A DNA stretch of 15,085 bases from Candidatus Pelagibacter sp. (GCA_028099475.1 JAOHHF010000015.1:1-15085), one strand, 5' to 3'. Positions 1 to 6,603 are shown, counted from the stretch's first letter. Program-made: numbers and translations. The notes: generated by a model not told the origin, from the letters alone.

Positions 1-1619
1 AACTAGGAAGATTAGAGGAAGCATTCTCTGCTTTTATTCAAGCAATTAATTTGAATCCAGATTTCACTGATGCCTATGCAAATTTTGCTATAGCTATAAA
101 AAGGGTAAGGTTCACTTCATCAAATGTTAATCTCTACCCGCTGTTAATACAAATAATAAATAGCGGAAATTATGTACGCCCTTTAGATTTGGCTCCCAGT
201 ATTTTAAGTCTCTTAAAACATGACCCACTAGTTAAAAATATATTACTTGAGGAAAATTTTGCCACAAACCTCAAAGAGGCAAATACCATAATTAGTAGCC
301 TAGATAAACTTACACTTCTTCATCACATAATGCGTGTATCCCGACTTCCCGATCTTCAGTTTGAAAAATTCTTTATAAGTATGCGTAATTTTATTCTTAC
401 AAATCTGGATAATTTCAATGCTACTCCTGAGTTCATCCATTTTTTATCTAGCCTTTCTCTTCACTGTTTCGTTAATGAATATATCTACTTTGAAAAAGAT
501 GAAGAGACTGAATTAGTAAAGAATTTAGAGACTGAGATTACACAATCCATTGCAAAATCAGAGCAACCAGAAGCCAAAAAGATTTTGTGTTTAGCATCTT
601 ATCGTCCATTACATCAATATAATTGGTGCCAAAAATTAAAAGCTCTAGATAATTTAGAAGGGGTAAAATCTCGACTAATTGAAGAGCCTTATGCTGAGAA
701 ATCAATAGCGACAGAAATTCCTATTTTAGGAGAGATATCAGACGAAGTATCTAGCAAAGTAAGAGCACAGTATGAAGAAAACCCCTATCCAAGATGGGTT
801 AAAATAGGATTAGCTTCAAAATCGAAATCAATCTCTGAGATTTGTACTGAAGAAAATCTTCATCTTCATTCAAAAAGTATTCAAAACGTAATTGCTCCAG
901 ATATACTTGTTGCTGGTTGTGGTACGGGGCAGCACTCTATTGGAACGGCCTCTCGCTTTTCTGACTGCAAGGTCACTGCGGTAGATCTAAGTCTTGCAAG
1001 TCTTGCATATGCTAAGAGGAAGACGACTGAGCTTGAAATTACTAATCTAGAGTACTTACAATCTGATATTTTGAAGCTAAACCAGCTGAAGCAAAAATTT
1101 GACATCATTGAAAGTGTAGGTGTTCTTCATCATATGGATGAACCCATGGCTGGGTGGAGAGTTCTCACGGATCTTCTAAAGCCCAGTGGTTTGATGAAGA
1201 TAGGTTTATATAGTGAGTTGGCTCGACAACATATTGCAGAGGTTCGAAAAGAAATCACATTACAAAAAGTGGGTATATCTGAAGTAGACATCAAAAAATT
1301 TAGGCAATCATTAATAGAGTCACATGACGAGCATCATCAGCAATTAACGAAGTCGAGTGATTTTTTTAGTCTAAGTACGTTGAGGGACTTAATATTTCAC
1401 GTGCAAGAGCATCGTTTTACCATCCCTCAGATTAAAGAATGTCTAGAGAAGTTGGAGCTAAAATTCTGTGGATTTGAAAACAAAGACGTTATCTCAAATT
1501 TTAAAAAGTTTCACAGGAAAGAAGTGGATATTTATGATTTGGCGCCATGGCATCAATACGAAGAAAATAACTCTCGATCTTTTGGTGGAATGTACGTATT
1601 TTGGTGTCAAAAACTATAA
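1..1619 (+). CDS. TPR-repeat / class I SAM-dependent methyltransferase (5' end outside window)
   Basis: The reading frame is open from base 3, so the gene begins left of the window; a TTG at 51 is internal, not a start. The first visible residues (LGRLEEAFSAFIQAINLNPD, then DAYANFAIAIK) form a classic tetratricopeptide repeat, so more repeats probably lie upstream. Numbering from the TTG codon, a YEENPYPRW motif sits at residues 241-249, and a class I methyltransferase fold follows: motif I around D284 with GCGTG at 289-293, an acidic strand end at TAVDLS, and a DIIESVGVLHHM segment in the motif IV region. It should transfer a methyl group from S-adenosylmethionine; the acceptor is unknown, possibly a peptide, glycan or small molecule bound by the TPRs. 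G+C reaches about 50% in the lines at 901 and 1141, against about 27% in a recA sample, which suggests foreign origin or a variable region. Fold assignment is firm; substrate is not. Confidence 0.85.
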   Translation, partial: LGRLEEAFSAFIQAINLNPDFTDAYANFAIAIKRVRFTSSNVNLYPLLIQIINSGNYVRPLDLAPSILSLLKHDPLVKNILLEENFATNLKEANTIISSLDKLTLLHHIMRVSRLPDLQFEKFFISMRNFILTNLDNFNATPEFIHFLSSLSLHCFVNEYIYFEKDEETELVKNLETEITQSIAKSEQPEAKKILCLASYRPLHQYNWCQKLKALDNLEGVKSRLIEEPYAEKSIATEIPILGEISDEVSSKVRAQYEENPYPRWVKIGLASKSKSISEICTEENLHLHSKSIQNVIAPDILVAGCGTGQHSIGTASRFSDCKVTAVDLSLASLAYAKRKTTELEITNLEYLQSDILKLNQLKQKFDIIESVGVLHHMDEPMAGWRVLTDLLKPSGLMKIGLYSELARQHIAEVRKEITLQKVGISEVDIKKFRQSLIESHDEHHQQLTKSSDFFSLSTLRDLIFHVQEHRFTIPQIKECLEKLELKFCGFENKDVISNFKKFHRKEVDIYDLAPWHQYEENNSRSFGGMYVFWCQKL

Positions 1620-1673
1620 GTATAATTATCCATTACCAACCTCTCATTCAACAACAGCAAAACACTAATTTTA

Positions 1674-1713
1674 AAAACTTGCTTCGAAGCAAAAAAAAAA
1701 GCAAGAAAGTTTT
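1674..1713 (+). terminator. Possible hairpin terminator after the methyltransferase gene
   Basis: CTTGCTT (1678-1684) pairs with AAGCAAG (1699-1705) across a 14-nt loop that contains a run of ten A. A short AAAG-TTTT tail follows on the + strand. GCTTCGAAGC at 1681-1690 is itself a palindrome and offers a competing fold. The T-run is only four bases, so termination is plausible but unproven. Confidence 0.35.
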
Positions 1714-1762
1714 AAGTATGAGTGTCTTTGAATAAACTTTGTTCTTCCAAAAATAATAAGGG

Positions 1763-1791
1763 AAAAAAGGCGCTTAAACTAAGCGCCTTTT
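1763..1791 (-). terminator. Rho-independent terminator of recA
   Basis: AAAAGGCGCTTA (1765-1776) and TAAGCGCCTTTT (1780-1791) form a perfect 12-bp stem with a 3-nt loop. Read on the minus strand, the direction of recA, the stem runs into a T-tract (1768-1763) about 25-50 nt past the recA stop. On the + strand only four T follow, so it may also stop the converging methyltransferase transcript, less efficiently. Confidence 0.85.
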
Positions 1792-1814
1792 AATAATTAA
1801 AGATGACCTTTTAA

Positions 1815-2963
1815 CTAATTTTTTTTAGTAGGAACTACTTCCTCTTTCTTTTCTGCTTTTGGATCTTCAATTTGATCTTTTGCAGCTTTTTCAGGATCTA
1901 GAGGGTTTCCTTCAATTTTTTTTTGAATTACACCTGCTTTTTCTCTTATTAAAAGTTCTATTTCAGCAGCTACTTTAGGGTTTTGAGCAAGATAAGTTTT
2001 GGCGTTTTCTCTACCTTGACCTATTTTTTCACCCTTGTAAGCATACCATGCTCCAGATTTTTCAATAATGTCTGCTTTAGAACCTAGATCAACGAGTTCT
2101 CCCATTTTACTGATCCCTTTTCCATACATTAAATCAAATTCAACAACTTTAAATGGTGGTGCTACTTTATTTTTAACTACCTTCACTCTTGTTGAGTTTC
2201 CAATTATTTCATCTTTATCTTTAATTGCACCAATTCTTCTAATATCCATTCTAACTGATGAGTAGAATTTTAATGCATTTCCACCTGATGTTGTTTCAGG
2301 ACTTCCAAACATAACTCCAATTTTCATTCTAATTTGGTTAATAAAAATCATCATTGTGTTTGTATTTGAAATTGAACTTGTTAATTTTCTTAAAGCTTGA
2401 CTCATTAATCTTGATTGAAGACCAACATGGTGATCTCCCATCTCACCTTCAATTTCAGCTCTTGGAGTTAAGGCTGCAACTGAGTCAATTACGATAACTG
2501 AAATAGATCCTGATTTAACAAGAGTATCAGCTATTTCTAATGCTTGTTCACCAGCATCTGGTTGAGAAATTAAAAGTTCTTCTGTATTTACTCCTAATTT
2601 TTTTGCATAAACTGGGTCTAATGCATGCTCTGCATCAACAAATGCACATATTCCACCAGCTTTTTGAGCTTCAGCAACAACTTGTAATGCTAGTGTTGTT
2701 TTTCCTGAAGATTCTGGTCCATAAACTTCAACAATTCTTCCTTTTGGCAATCCGCCTATTCCTAATGCTAAATCAAGGCTTAAAGATCCTGTAGACACAG
2801 ATTCAATATCCATAGCTCTTCTTTGTCCAAGTTTCATTACTGAACCTTTTCCAAAATTATCGGTAATCTGAGCTATTGCTGCATCTAATGCTTTGTTCTT
2901 TTCTTTAATATCCATTTCTTGATCTTTAGTAGATTTAACCACTTTTAGGTTACTTTTTGTCAT
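1815..2963 (-). CDS. recA: RecA recombinase
   Basis: RecA is the ATP-dependent strand-exchange protein that also acts as co-protease for LexA and UmuD self-cleavage on single-stranded DNA. The 382-aa product is full length. The Walker A motif GPESSGKTT is at residues 82-90, a [11 protein letters not shown]alker B strand follows, then the [19 protein letters not shown] region leading into the L2 loop, and an acidic/lysine-rich C-terminal tail ends in PTKKN. The start at 2963 is backed by AGAGG (2974-2970) six bases upstream. Residue M17 ([13 protein letters not shown]) lines up with where many RecA proteins begin, so the first 16 residues are a short extension or M17 is an alternative start. 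A promoter and a one-mismatch LexA box lie upstream and a strong terminator downstream, so it can be transcribed alone; read-through from tolC is also possible. Confidence 0.98.
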   Translation of the reverse strand: MTKSNLKVVKSTKDQEMDIKEKNKALDAAIAQITDNFGKGSVMKLGQRRAMDIESVSTGSLSLDLALGIGGLPKGRIVEVYGPESSGKTTLALQVVAEAQKAGGICAFVDAEHALDPVYAKKLGVNTEELLISQPDAGEQALEIADTLVKSGSISVIVIDSVAALTPRAEIEGEMGDHHVGLQSRLMSQALRKLTSSISNTNTMMIFINQIRMKIGVMFGSPETTSGGNALKFYSSVRMDIRRIGAIKDKDEIIGNSTRVKVVKNKVAPPFKVVEFDLMYGKGISKMGELVDLGSKADIIEKSGAWYAYKGEKIGQGRENAKTYLAQNPKVAAEIELLIREKAGVIQKKIEGNPLDPEKAAKDQIEDPKAEKKEEVVPTKKN

Positions 2964-2969
2964 TTTTAG

Positions 2970-2974
2970 CCTCT
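2970..2974 (-). promoter_or_regulatory. recA Shine-Dalgarno (AGAGG)
   Basis: AGAGG lies six bases before the ATG at 2963 and supports that start over the internal M17 codon. The bases between it and the ATG belong to one arm of an inverted repeat (2963-2972 with 3052-3061). Confidence 0.7.
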
Positions 2975-3009
2975 TTTTTTAATTTTTTTAATACTCGAAT
3001 CATGGATTA

Positions 3010-3037
3010 AATGTACACATTTTGTTCTCATTAGCAA
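3010..3037 (-). promoter_or_regulatory. Predicted recA promoter
   Basis: On the minus strand, TTGCTA (3037-3032) and TACATT (3015-3010) are separated by 16 bases, four of six matches each to the -35 and -10 consensus. Predicted transcription would start near 3003, giving a leader of about 40 nt. The candidate LexA box lies between and over the two elements, as expected for an SOS-repressed promoter. Confidence 0.5.
3013..3027 (-). promoter_or_regulatory. Candidate LexA (SOS) operator of recA, one mismatch
   Basis: On the + strand this reads GTAC-ACATTTT-GTTC, the alphaproteobacterial LexA site GTTC-N7-GTTC with a single mismatch in one half-site. Its TTTTGTTC half is identical to that of the perfect box at umuD. 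Its position between the predicted -35 and -10 of recA fits a repressor site. Confidence 0.55.
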
Positions 3038-3070
3038 TATTTTTATTTTTTAGGCTAAAAATACAAATAA

Positions 3071-4363
3071 TTACTTAAGTTTTAAGTGCTGGCTATTTAA
3101 AAGCCCTACTGCTTTTAATAAATTATACTGTGCCATCAGATATTTTTTTTCAGAACTTGCTAAAGAAATTTGAGCAGAAAGTAATAAAGAGTTTGATTGA
3201 ATAACATCAAGAGTTGTTCTTGAACCTCTTTCATACTCTGCAGCAATTCCATCATTAGCTATTTGAGCAGCTCTAACTTGAGCTTTTACAGAATTTAAAA
3301 AACTTTCTGAAGACTCTAAACTTGACCATGCACTCGCAACATGAGTTTCGTTAGTTCTAAGGGCATCATCTAATAGTAGCCTTTTTCTAGTTGTTAAATT
3401 TGAATTTTTTTTAATAGTTGAGAATTTTTTTCCACCTGAAAAAAAAGGCCAGCTAACTGTTGCTTTTAAAGTCTCTTTTTCTCTTTCATCATATGTTGAG
3501 CTAATATCTTCAGTGTAAGATTTTTCCAGGGAAAGAGTTGCAGTTGGTGCTAAGTCTGATTTTGAGATTGATAAATCTTTTTCTGATTGTGTTAAAGAAA
3601 ATTTTGCAATTTGAATATCTGGGTTGTTTTTTTTTGATAAATTGATTGCTTCATTTAAAGAATTTGGAACAGCAACAATTGAATTTAAACTTTTTTCTAA
3701 TTGATTAACATCAGATATTTTACCAATAACATTTTCATACGTTAGTTTAGCAATTAACAATTCACTTTTAGATTCTATAAATTGTGCTTGAGCTCCTGCA
3801 AGTGAAGATTCTGACTGCGCAAGGTCAGTAATGGTTATTTGTCCACGGTCTAGTCTAATTTTATCATTTTCAACTTGTCTATTAAGAAGATTTAAGTTCT
3901 TTTCATTAATATCATGTTTTTCTCGTGTTAAGATTAAATTTGAATAGGCATCAATTGCACTGTGAAGAACATCTTGTTCTTTTTTTATCAGCTTTGCTTT
4001 TGCCAAATCTAATCCTGCTTTACTTTTTTTAAGCTCCAAACCTCTTCCAAAATCTAAAATTGTTTGTTCTAATTTTATTGAAGTAGTAAAAGGATCTACA
4101 TCCGTTATTGTTGCATTTGTACCATCTCGATTTGTAAGCTTGCTTGTATCCTCTTGGCTTTGACTTCCACTTAAAGTTATAGATGGCAAGTAGTTACCTT
4201 TTGAAATATTAACATCTTGCTCAGAAGCTTTGAAACTTTCTCTTTCAGCATTTAATTGAATGTTATTTTGATAAGCTTGGTTTAAAGCATCATACAATGT
4301 AACAGCTGATACGTTACTAAAATTAAATAATGTTAAACAAGTCAGTATTAATAATTTTTTCAT
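3071..4363 (-). CDS. tolC: TolC-family outer-membrane efflux channel protein
   Basis: The 430-aa protein begins with a typical Sec signal peptide (MKKLLILTCLTLFNFSNVSA, cleavage probable after residue 20) and then VTLYDALNQAYQNN, the usual start of the first outer-membrane efflux repeat. Long Ala/Gln/Ser/Lys-rich helical stretches, a central SLNEAINLSKKNNPDIQIAK opening the second repeat, and a GIAAEYERGSRTTLDVIQS segment are hallmarks of the TolC/OEP family. It should form a trimeric outer-membrane barrel and periplasmic tunnel for type I secretion or RND/ABC efflux, but no inner-membrane partner is encoded nearby. Its ATG overlaps the stop of the upstream kinase gene (ATGA), so the two are probably translationally coupled. 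Family is certain; specific TolC orthology is likely. Confidence 0.92.
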   Translation of the reverse strand: MKKLLILTCLTLFNFSNVSAVTLYDALNQAYQNNIQLNAERESFKASEQDVNISKGNYLPSITLSGSQSQEDTSKLTNRDGTNATITDVDPFTTSIKLEQTILDFGRGLELKKSKAGLDLAKAKLIKKEQDVLHSAIDAYSNLILTREKHDINEKNLNLLNRQVENDKIRLDRGQITITDLAQSESSLAGAQAQFIESKSELLIAKLTYENVIGKISDVNQLEKSLNSIVAVPNSLNEAINLSKKNNPDIQIAKFSLTQSEKDLSISKSDLAPTATLSLEKSYTEDISSTYDEREKETLKATVSWPFFSGGKKFSTIKKNSNLTTRKRLLLDDALRTNETHVASAWSSLESSESFLNSVKAQVRAAQIANDGIAAEYERGSRTTLDVIQSNSLLLSAQISLASSEKKYLMAQYNLLKAVGLLNSQHLKLK

Positions 4364-5289
4364 TTTGTTTTATATACAGCAGATTTAATTTGATGGTTAC
4401 TATTTAAATTCAAAATAATAGACGCATATTTGGGCATTTTTTTAAACATATTCTCAGTAATTCTTTGGTAAGTTTGCATAAAATTTATTACATCACCTTT
4501 ACTCATTATCTTATGACTTGATGATTTTTTTGTCTTGAGCCAAAGTTTATGCTCTTGTTTTAACCTCCATTTTTGAAGCAAACTAAAGTTTTTTGCTTTC
4601 AAATAAATCATACAATTAAGTTGAGAGTATAGTTTCTTGTATTTTGTCTTTAATTGTTGATTAACATATTGTCTCCAAATAAGTTTTTGATCATTTACTT
4701 TTTCAAGTGAATTAATAGATTTTTTTAGAGTTTTATTTTCTTCTGCTTTAGCTCCTACACACCAGCCTTCAAATATTATTACATCAGGCTTCTCTTTTAT
4801 TTTATACCAATTCTTTTTAGGAGATCTGTCATCCACTGCTTTATTAAAATTTGGTAATTCTATTTTTTTAAAGTTCTTACTTTTTGCTCTTTTAAAAAAA
4901 TTTAGCATCATTTGAACATCATGGGTTCCAGGCACCCCCCTTGTCATTAACATTGGGTGAACTTTTTTGGATAAATTTGATCTTTCTTTTCGAGTTTTAT
5001 AAAAGTCATCAATTGAAATTTTAAATACTTTAAGTTTGAAATATTTTTCAAGTATAATTTTTATGATTGAACTTGTTGTTGTTTTTCCAGTTCCTTGCCC
5101 GCCTGCTAAACCAACAAAGTAAGGTTTTTTATTATTTGATTTTTTTTTAATCCAAAAACACATTGGAATTAGAAAAGACTTCAACATTCTATCTTTATTT
5201 CCAAATTTTTCTGTAGATGTTTCTTGTGATTTAATAAATTTAAAACAATCTTGTTTAACTTTACTAAAACACTCTTCAGTAACTTTCAT
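4360..5289 (-). CDS. P-loop kinase of the D-glycerate 3-kinase (GLYK/Tda10) family
   Basis: The 309-aa protein has a Walker A motif GGQGTGKT at residues 63-70, ISIDDFY at 91-97, RGVPGTHD at 117-124 and FEGWCVG at 173-179. This set, especially the PGTHD and EGWCVG motifs, is typical of plant-type D-glycerate 3-kinase and its bacterial and yeast relatives, which belong to the phosphoribulokinase/uridine kinase-like fold. The likely reaction is ATP-dependent phosphorylation of D-glycerate to 3-phosphoglycerate in the cytosol, feeding carbon from glycolate/glyoxylate or serine metabolism into glycolysis. The substrate is inferred from the family, and some members remain uncharacterised. It lies 5 bases after the GFA-type gene and overlaps tolC by 4 bases. 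No clear Shine-Dalgarno precedes the ATG, in keeping with coupled translation. Confidence 0.82.
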   Translation of the reverse strand: MKVTEECFSKVKQDCFKFIKSQETSTEKFGNKDRMLKSFLIPMCFWIKKKSNNKKPYFVGLAGGQGTGKTTTSSIIKIILEKYFKLKVFKISIDDFYKTRKERSNLSKKVHPMLMTRGVPGTHDVQMMLNFFKRAKSKNFKKIELPNFNKAVDDRSPKKNWYKIKEKPDVIIFEGWCVGAKAEENKTLKKSINSLEKVNDQKLIWRQYVNQQLKTKYKKLYSQLNCMIYLKAKNFSLLQKWRLKQEHKLWLKTKKSSSHKIMSKGDVINFMQTYQRITENMFKKMPKYASIILNLNSNHQIKSAVYKTK

Positions 5290-5294
5290 TGAGC

Positions 5295-5666
5295 TTATTG
5301 TTTTTTTTGATCCATTGGATGGTTTTGACCATCTATCAAAGTTATATCTTTTAAGTTTGCTACATCAACTTCATCAATACAGCCTAAATTAAATCCAGTC
5401 ATAGCAGGTGCACTTCTTGGATTGTGATGTGTATAAATCCCACACTCAGAACAGAAATAATGTTTAGCAACTTTTGTATGAAATTGATAAAGCTTTAATT
5501 TATCTTCACCTTTAGTGATTTTAAACTCATCATTTTTAACCATACCCATAGTTGCACTTTTTCTTTTACAAATAGAACAATTGCATTTTACAATTTTTAC
5601 TAATTCGTTAATTGAAACACTAATTTCAGCTTCAATAGATCCACAATGACATGTTAGTTTTTGCAT
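5295..5666 (-). CDS. GFA / CENP-V domain zinc protein
   Basis: The 123-aa protein is a single GFA-type (glutathione-dependent formaldehyde-activating, DUF636) domain of usual length. The zinc ligands are visible: CHC at residues 6-8, CNCSIC with C28, C30 and C33, and CSEC with C72 and C75, followed by GIYTHHNPRS. Family members include Gfa, but most have no proven substrate and the formaldehyde role should not be assumed. A GGGGAG stretch lies before the ATG inside the end of the cupin gene, with 6 bases between the cupin stop and this start. It is the second gene of the cupin-GFA-kinase-tolC run and probably cytosolic. Domain assignment is strong; function is unknown. Confidence 0.88.
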   Translation of the reverse strand: MQKLTCHCGSIEAEISVSINELVKIVKCNCSICKRKSATMGMVKNDEFKITKGEDKLKLYQFHTKVAKHYFCSECGIYTHHNPRSAPAMTGFNLGCIDEVDVANLKDITLIDGQNHPMDQKKQ

Positions 5667-5672
5667 TAAGTA

Positions 5673-6023
5673 TTATTCTCCCCATTTTCCATGAAACTCA
5701 TAAACAACTGCTGGTTCATTACCTACTACCCAACCATCATGACCTGGATCTATTGAATATGCATCACCTGCTTTATAAGTTAATTCTGTTCCATCATCAT
5801 GTTTAGCACATACTGCTCCTGAAACTATTACCCCAAGATGTTTTGCTTTGCAGCTATCAGTGCCTACAGTTGGTTTGATATCTTGTGACCATTTCCAACC
5901 TGGCTGTAAAGTTAATCTCATTACTCTTTGGTCTCCTACTTTTACAATATCCATTTTAGCATTGTTAAAGCCGGTGTTACTTTCATCTGGATTATCAAAA
6001 GTTTTAACTTCAATTGAGCTCAT
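5673..6023 (-). CDS. Small cupin-domain protein
   Basis: The 116-aa protein is a single cupin barrel: LTLQPGWKWSQDI at 38-50, KHLGVIVSG at 61-69, a GDAYSIDPGHDGWVVGNEP stretch at 86-104 typical of the second cupin motif, and VVYEFHGKW at the end. H62, H95 and H111 are candidate metal ligands. Cupins of this size range from metal-dependent isomerases and dioxygenases to sugar- or ligand-binding proteins, so no reaction is assigned. The start at 6023 has a strong Shine-Dalgarno (AAGGAG, 6035-6030) six bases upstream and a perfect -10 box beyond it. It is the first gene of the run leading to tolC and is divergent from umuDC. Confidence 0.85.
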   Translation of the reverse strand: MSSIEVKTFDNPDESNTGFNNAKMDIVKVGDQRVMRLTLQPGWKWSQDIKPTVGTDSCKAKHLGVIVSGAVCAKHDDGTELTYKAGDAYSIDPGHDGWVVGNEPAVVYEFHGKWGE

Positions 6024-6029
6024 ACTTTT

Positions 6030-6057
6030 CTCCTTTTATAATTAAATTAGAATTATA
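6030..6057 (-). promoter_or_regulatory. Cupin-operon promoter -10 (TATAAT) and Shine-Dalgarno
   Basis: On the minus strand TATAAT (6057-6052) is a perfect -10 element 28 bases before the cupin ATG, and AAGGAG (6035-6030) is a strong ribosome site. No good -35 is seen at the right distance, which suggests an activator or a weak basal promoter. The upstream area holds the hairpin with the DnaA box. Confidence 0.55.
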
Positions 6058-6075
6058 GACTACTAATGGTTTAAG

Positions 6076-6084
6076 TTATCCACA
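6076..6084 (+). promoter_or_regulatory. Consensus DnaA box (TTATCCACA)
   Basis: The 9-mer TTATCCACA matches the high-affinity DnaA box exactly and lies in non-coding DNA between two divergent promoters. I saw no second box or AT-rich unwinding array next to it, so it is more likely a regulatory DnaA site, or chance, than an origin. Confidence 0.35.
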
Positions 6085-6107
6085 ACCATACAAAATGTGG
6101 TTTTGGA
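6079..6107. repeat. Imperfect inverted repeat (hairpin) in the cupin/umuD spacer
   Basis: TCCACAACCATA (6079-6090) pairs with TGTGGTTTTGGA (6096-6107) across a 5-nt loop, with one mismatch and one G:T pair. Neither strand continues into a T-run, so it is not an obvious terminator. It lies just upstream of the cupin promoter and may be a protein-binding site. Confidence 0.45.
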
Positions 6108-6115
6108 TGTTCACG

Positions 6116-6139
6116 TTTTGATTCACTTTTGATTCACTT
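6116..6139 (+). repeat. Two-copy 11-bp direct repeat
   Basis: TTTTGATTCACTT occurs at 6116-6128 and again at 6127-6139, a period of 11 bases, close to one helical turn. It lies about 20 bases upstream of the predicted umuD -35, a position suited to an activator or repressor site. Only two copies are present. Confidence 0.45.
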
Positions 6140-6160
6140 ACAGACTCAAAATACAACCTC

Positions 6161-6189
6161 TTGCGTGTATTGTTTAAATAGTTTATAAA
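6161..6189 (+). promoter_or_regulatory. Predicted umuDC promoter
   Basis: TTGCGT (6161-6166) and TATAAA (6184-6189) are separated by the ideal 17 bases. The predicted start point near 6196 falls inside the LexA box and leaves a leader of only about 12 nt without a Shine-Dalgarno before the umuD ATG at 6208. Confidence 0.6.
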
Positions 6190-6192
6190 ATA

Positions 6193-6207
6193 GAACAAAA
6201 CAAGAAC
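6193..6207 (+). promoter_or_regulatory. Perfect alphaproteobacterial LexA (SOS) box
   Basis: GAAC-AAAACAA-GAAC is a perfect match to the alphaproteobacterial LexA operator (GTTC-N7-GTTC on the other strand). It covers the predicted umuDC transcription start and ends at the base before the ATG, so bound LexA would block initiation. The location in front of umuDC, a classic SOS operon, gives strong independent support. Confidence 0.85.
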
Positions 6208-6603
6208 ATGAAGCTAACAATCCCTTATTATCTACACAAAGCAGGCGCTGGTTTTCCTTCTCCTGCAACTGATTATATCGAGGAAGATATTGATCTAAAT
6301 ATGCATTTAATAAGAAATGTTCCAGCAACTTTCATCATTAGAGTTCAAGGTAAATCCATGGTTGATGTTGGAATTAATGATGGAGATTTATTAGTGGTTG
6401 ATAAAAGTTTAAAACCAAAAAACTTTTCAACAGTGATTGCAAACGTTCATGATGAACTTGTGGTTAAAAGCTTAGTTCAAGAAAGAGATAAAAAGTTTTT
6501 AACGTCAGGATCTAAAGAGTTTACTGATAGAATTTTAATTAACGAAGAACAAGATATTTTTATCTGGGGAGTTGTAACTTATGTCATCCATTCTACGTAC
6601 TAA
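6208..6603 (+). CDS. umuD: UmuD, self-cleaving subunit of DNA polymerase V
   Basis: The 131-aa protein is a LexA-like serine peptidase (S24). Near the N-terminus AGAGFPSPATDY aligns with the UmuD cleavage site, predicting cutting between A14 and G15. The catalytic pair is S50 (in GKSMVD) and K87 (in VVKSL), 37 residues apart as in E. coli UmuD (S60/K97). RecA-ssDNA filaments promote self-cleavage, and the trimmed dimer joins UmuC to form the translesion polymerase. The N-terminal arm is only 14 residues, against 24 in E. coli. No other start is possible in frame before a stop at 6175-6177. A perfect LexA box ends one base before the ATG, and umuC overlaps the last 23 bases. Confidence 0.95.
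   Translation: MKLTIPYYLHKAGAGFPSPATDYIEEDIDLNMHLIRNVPATFIIRVQGKSMVDVGINDGDLLVVDKSLKPKNFSTVIANVHDELVVKSLVQERDKKFLTSGSKEFTDRILINEEQDIFIWGVVTYVIHSTY
6566..6571 (+). promoter_or_regulatory. umuC Shine-Dalgarno inside umuD (GGGGAG)
   Basis: GGGGAG lies nine bases before the ATG at 6581 and supports the start chosen for umuC, which overlaps the end of umuD. It indicates coupled translation of the two polymerase V subunits. Confidence 0.65.

Larger units (their letters stand above)
2963..3061 (-). repeat. 10-bp inverted repeat spanning the tolC-recA spacer, one arm on the recA ribosome site
   Basis: TTTTTAGCCT (2963-2972) and AGGCTAAAAA (3052-3061) are perfect reverse complements 79 bases apart. 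The recA-proximal arm covers part of the Shine-Dalgarno sequence and the first base of the start codon. The distal arm lies upstream of the predicted recA promoter, so only a transcript reading through from tolC would carry both arms. Confidence 0.5.

Noticed and set aside
881..1108. 75-codon minus-strand frame inside the methyltransferase gene
   Set aside because: It lies opposite the conserved SAM-binding motif and resembles no known protein.
1468..1668. 66-codon + frame overlapping the end of the methyltransferase gene
   Set aside because: It is a frame shadow of the methyltransferase C-terminus that runs into the spacer, with no supporting signals.
2540..2794. 84-codon open frame on the + strand across recA
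   Set aside because: It is antisense to the conserved RecA core, is rich in Leu/His/Gln as expected for the reverse reading of AT-rich codons, and has no ribosome site.
6045..6207. The DnaA box plus AT-rich spacer as a replication origin
   Set aside because: Only one box is present, with no array of boxes, no unwinding repeats and no origin-linked genes.
6146..6328. 60-codon minus frame over the umuD promoter and start
   Set aside because: It overlaps the SOS box, promoter and UmuD coding sequence and has no ribosome site or recognisable motif.
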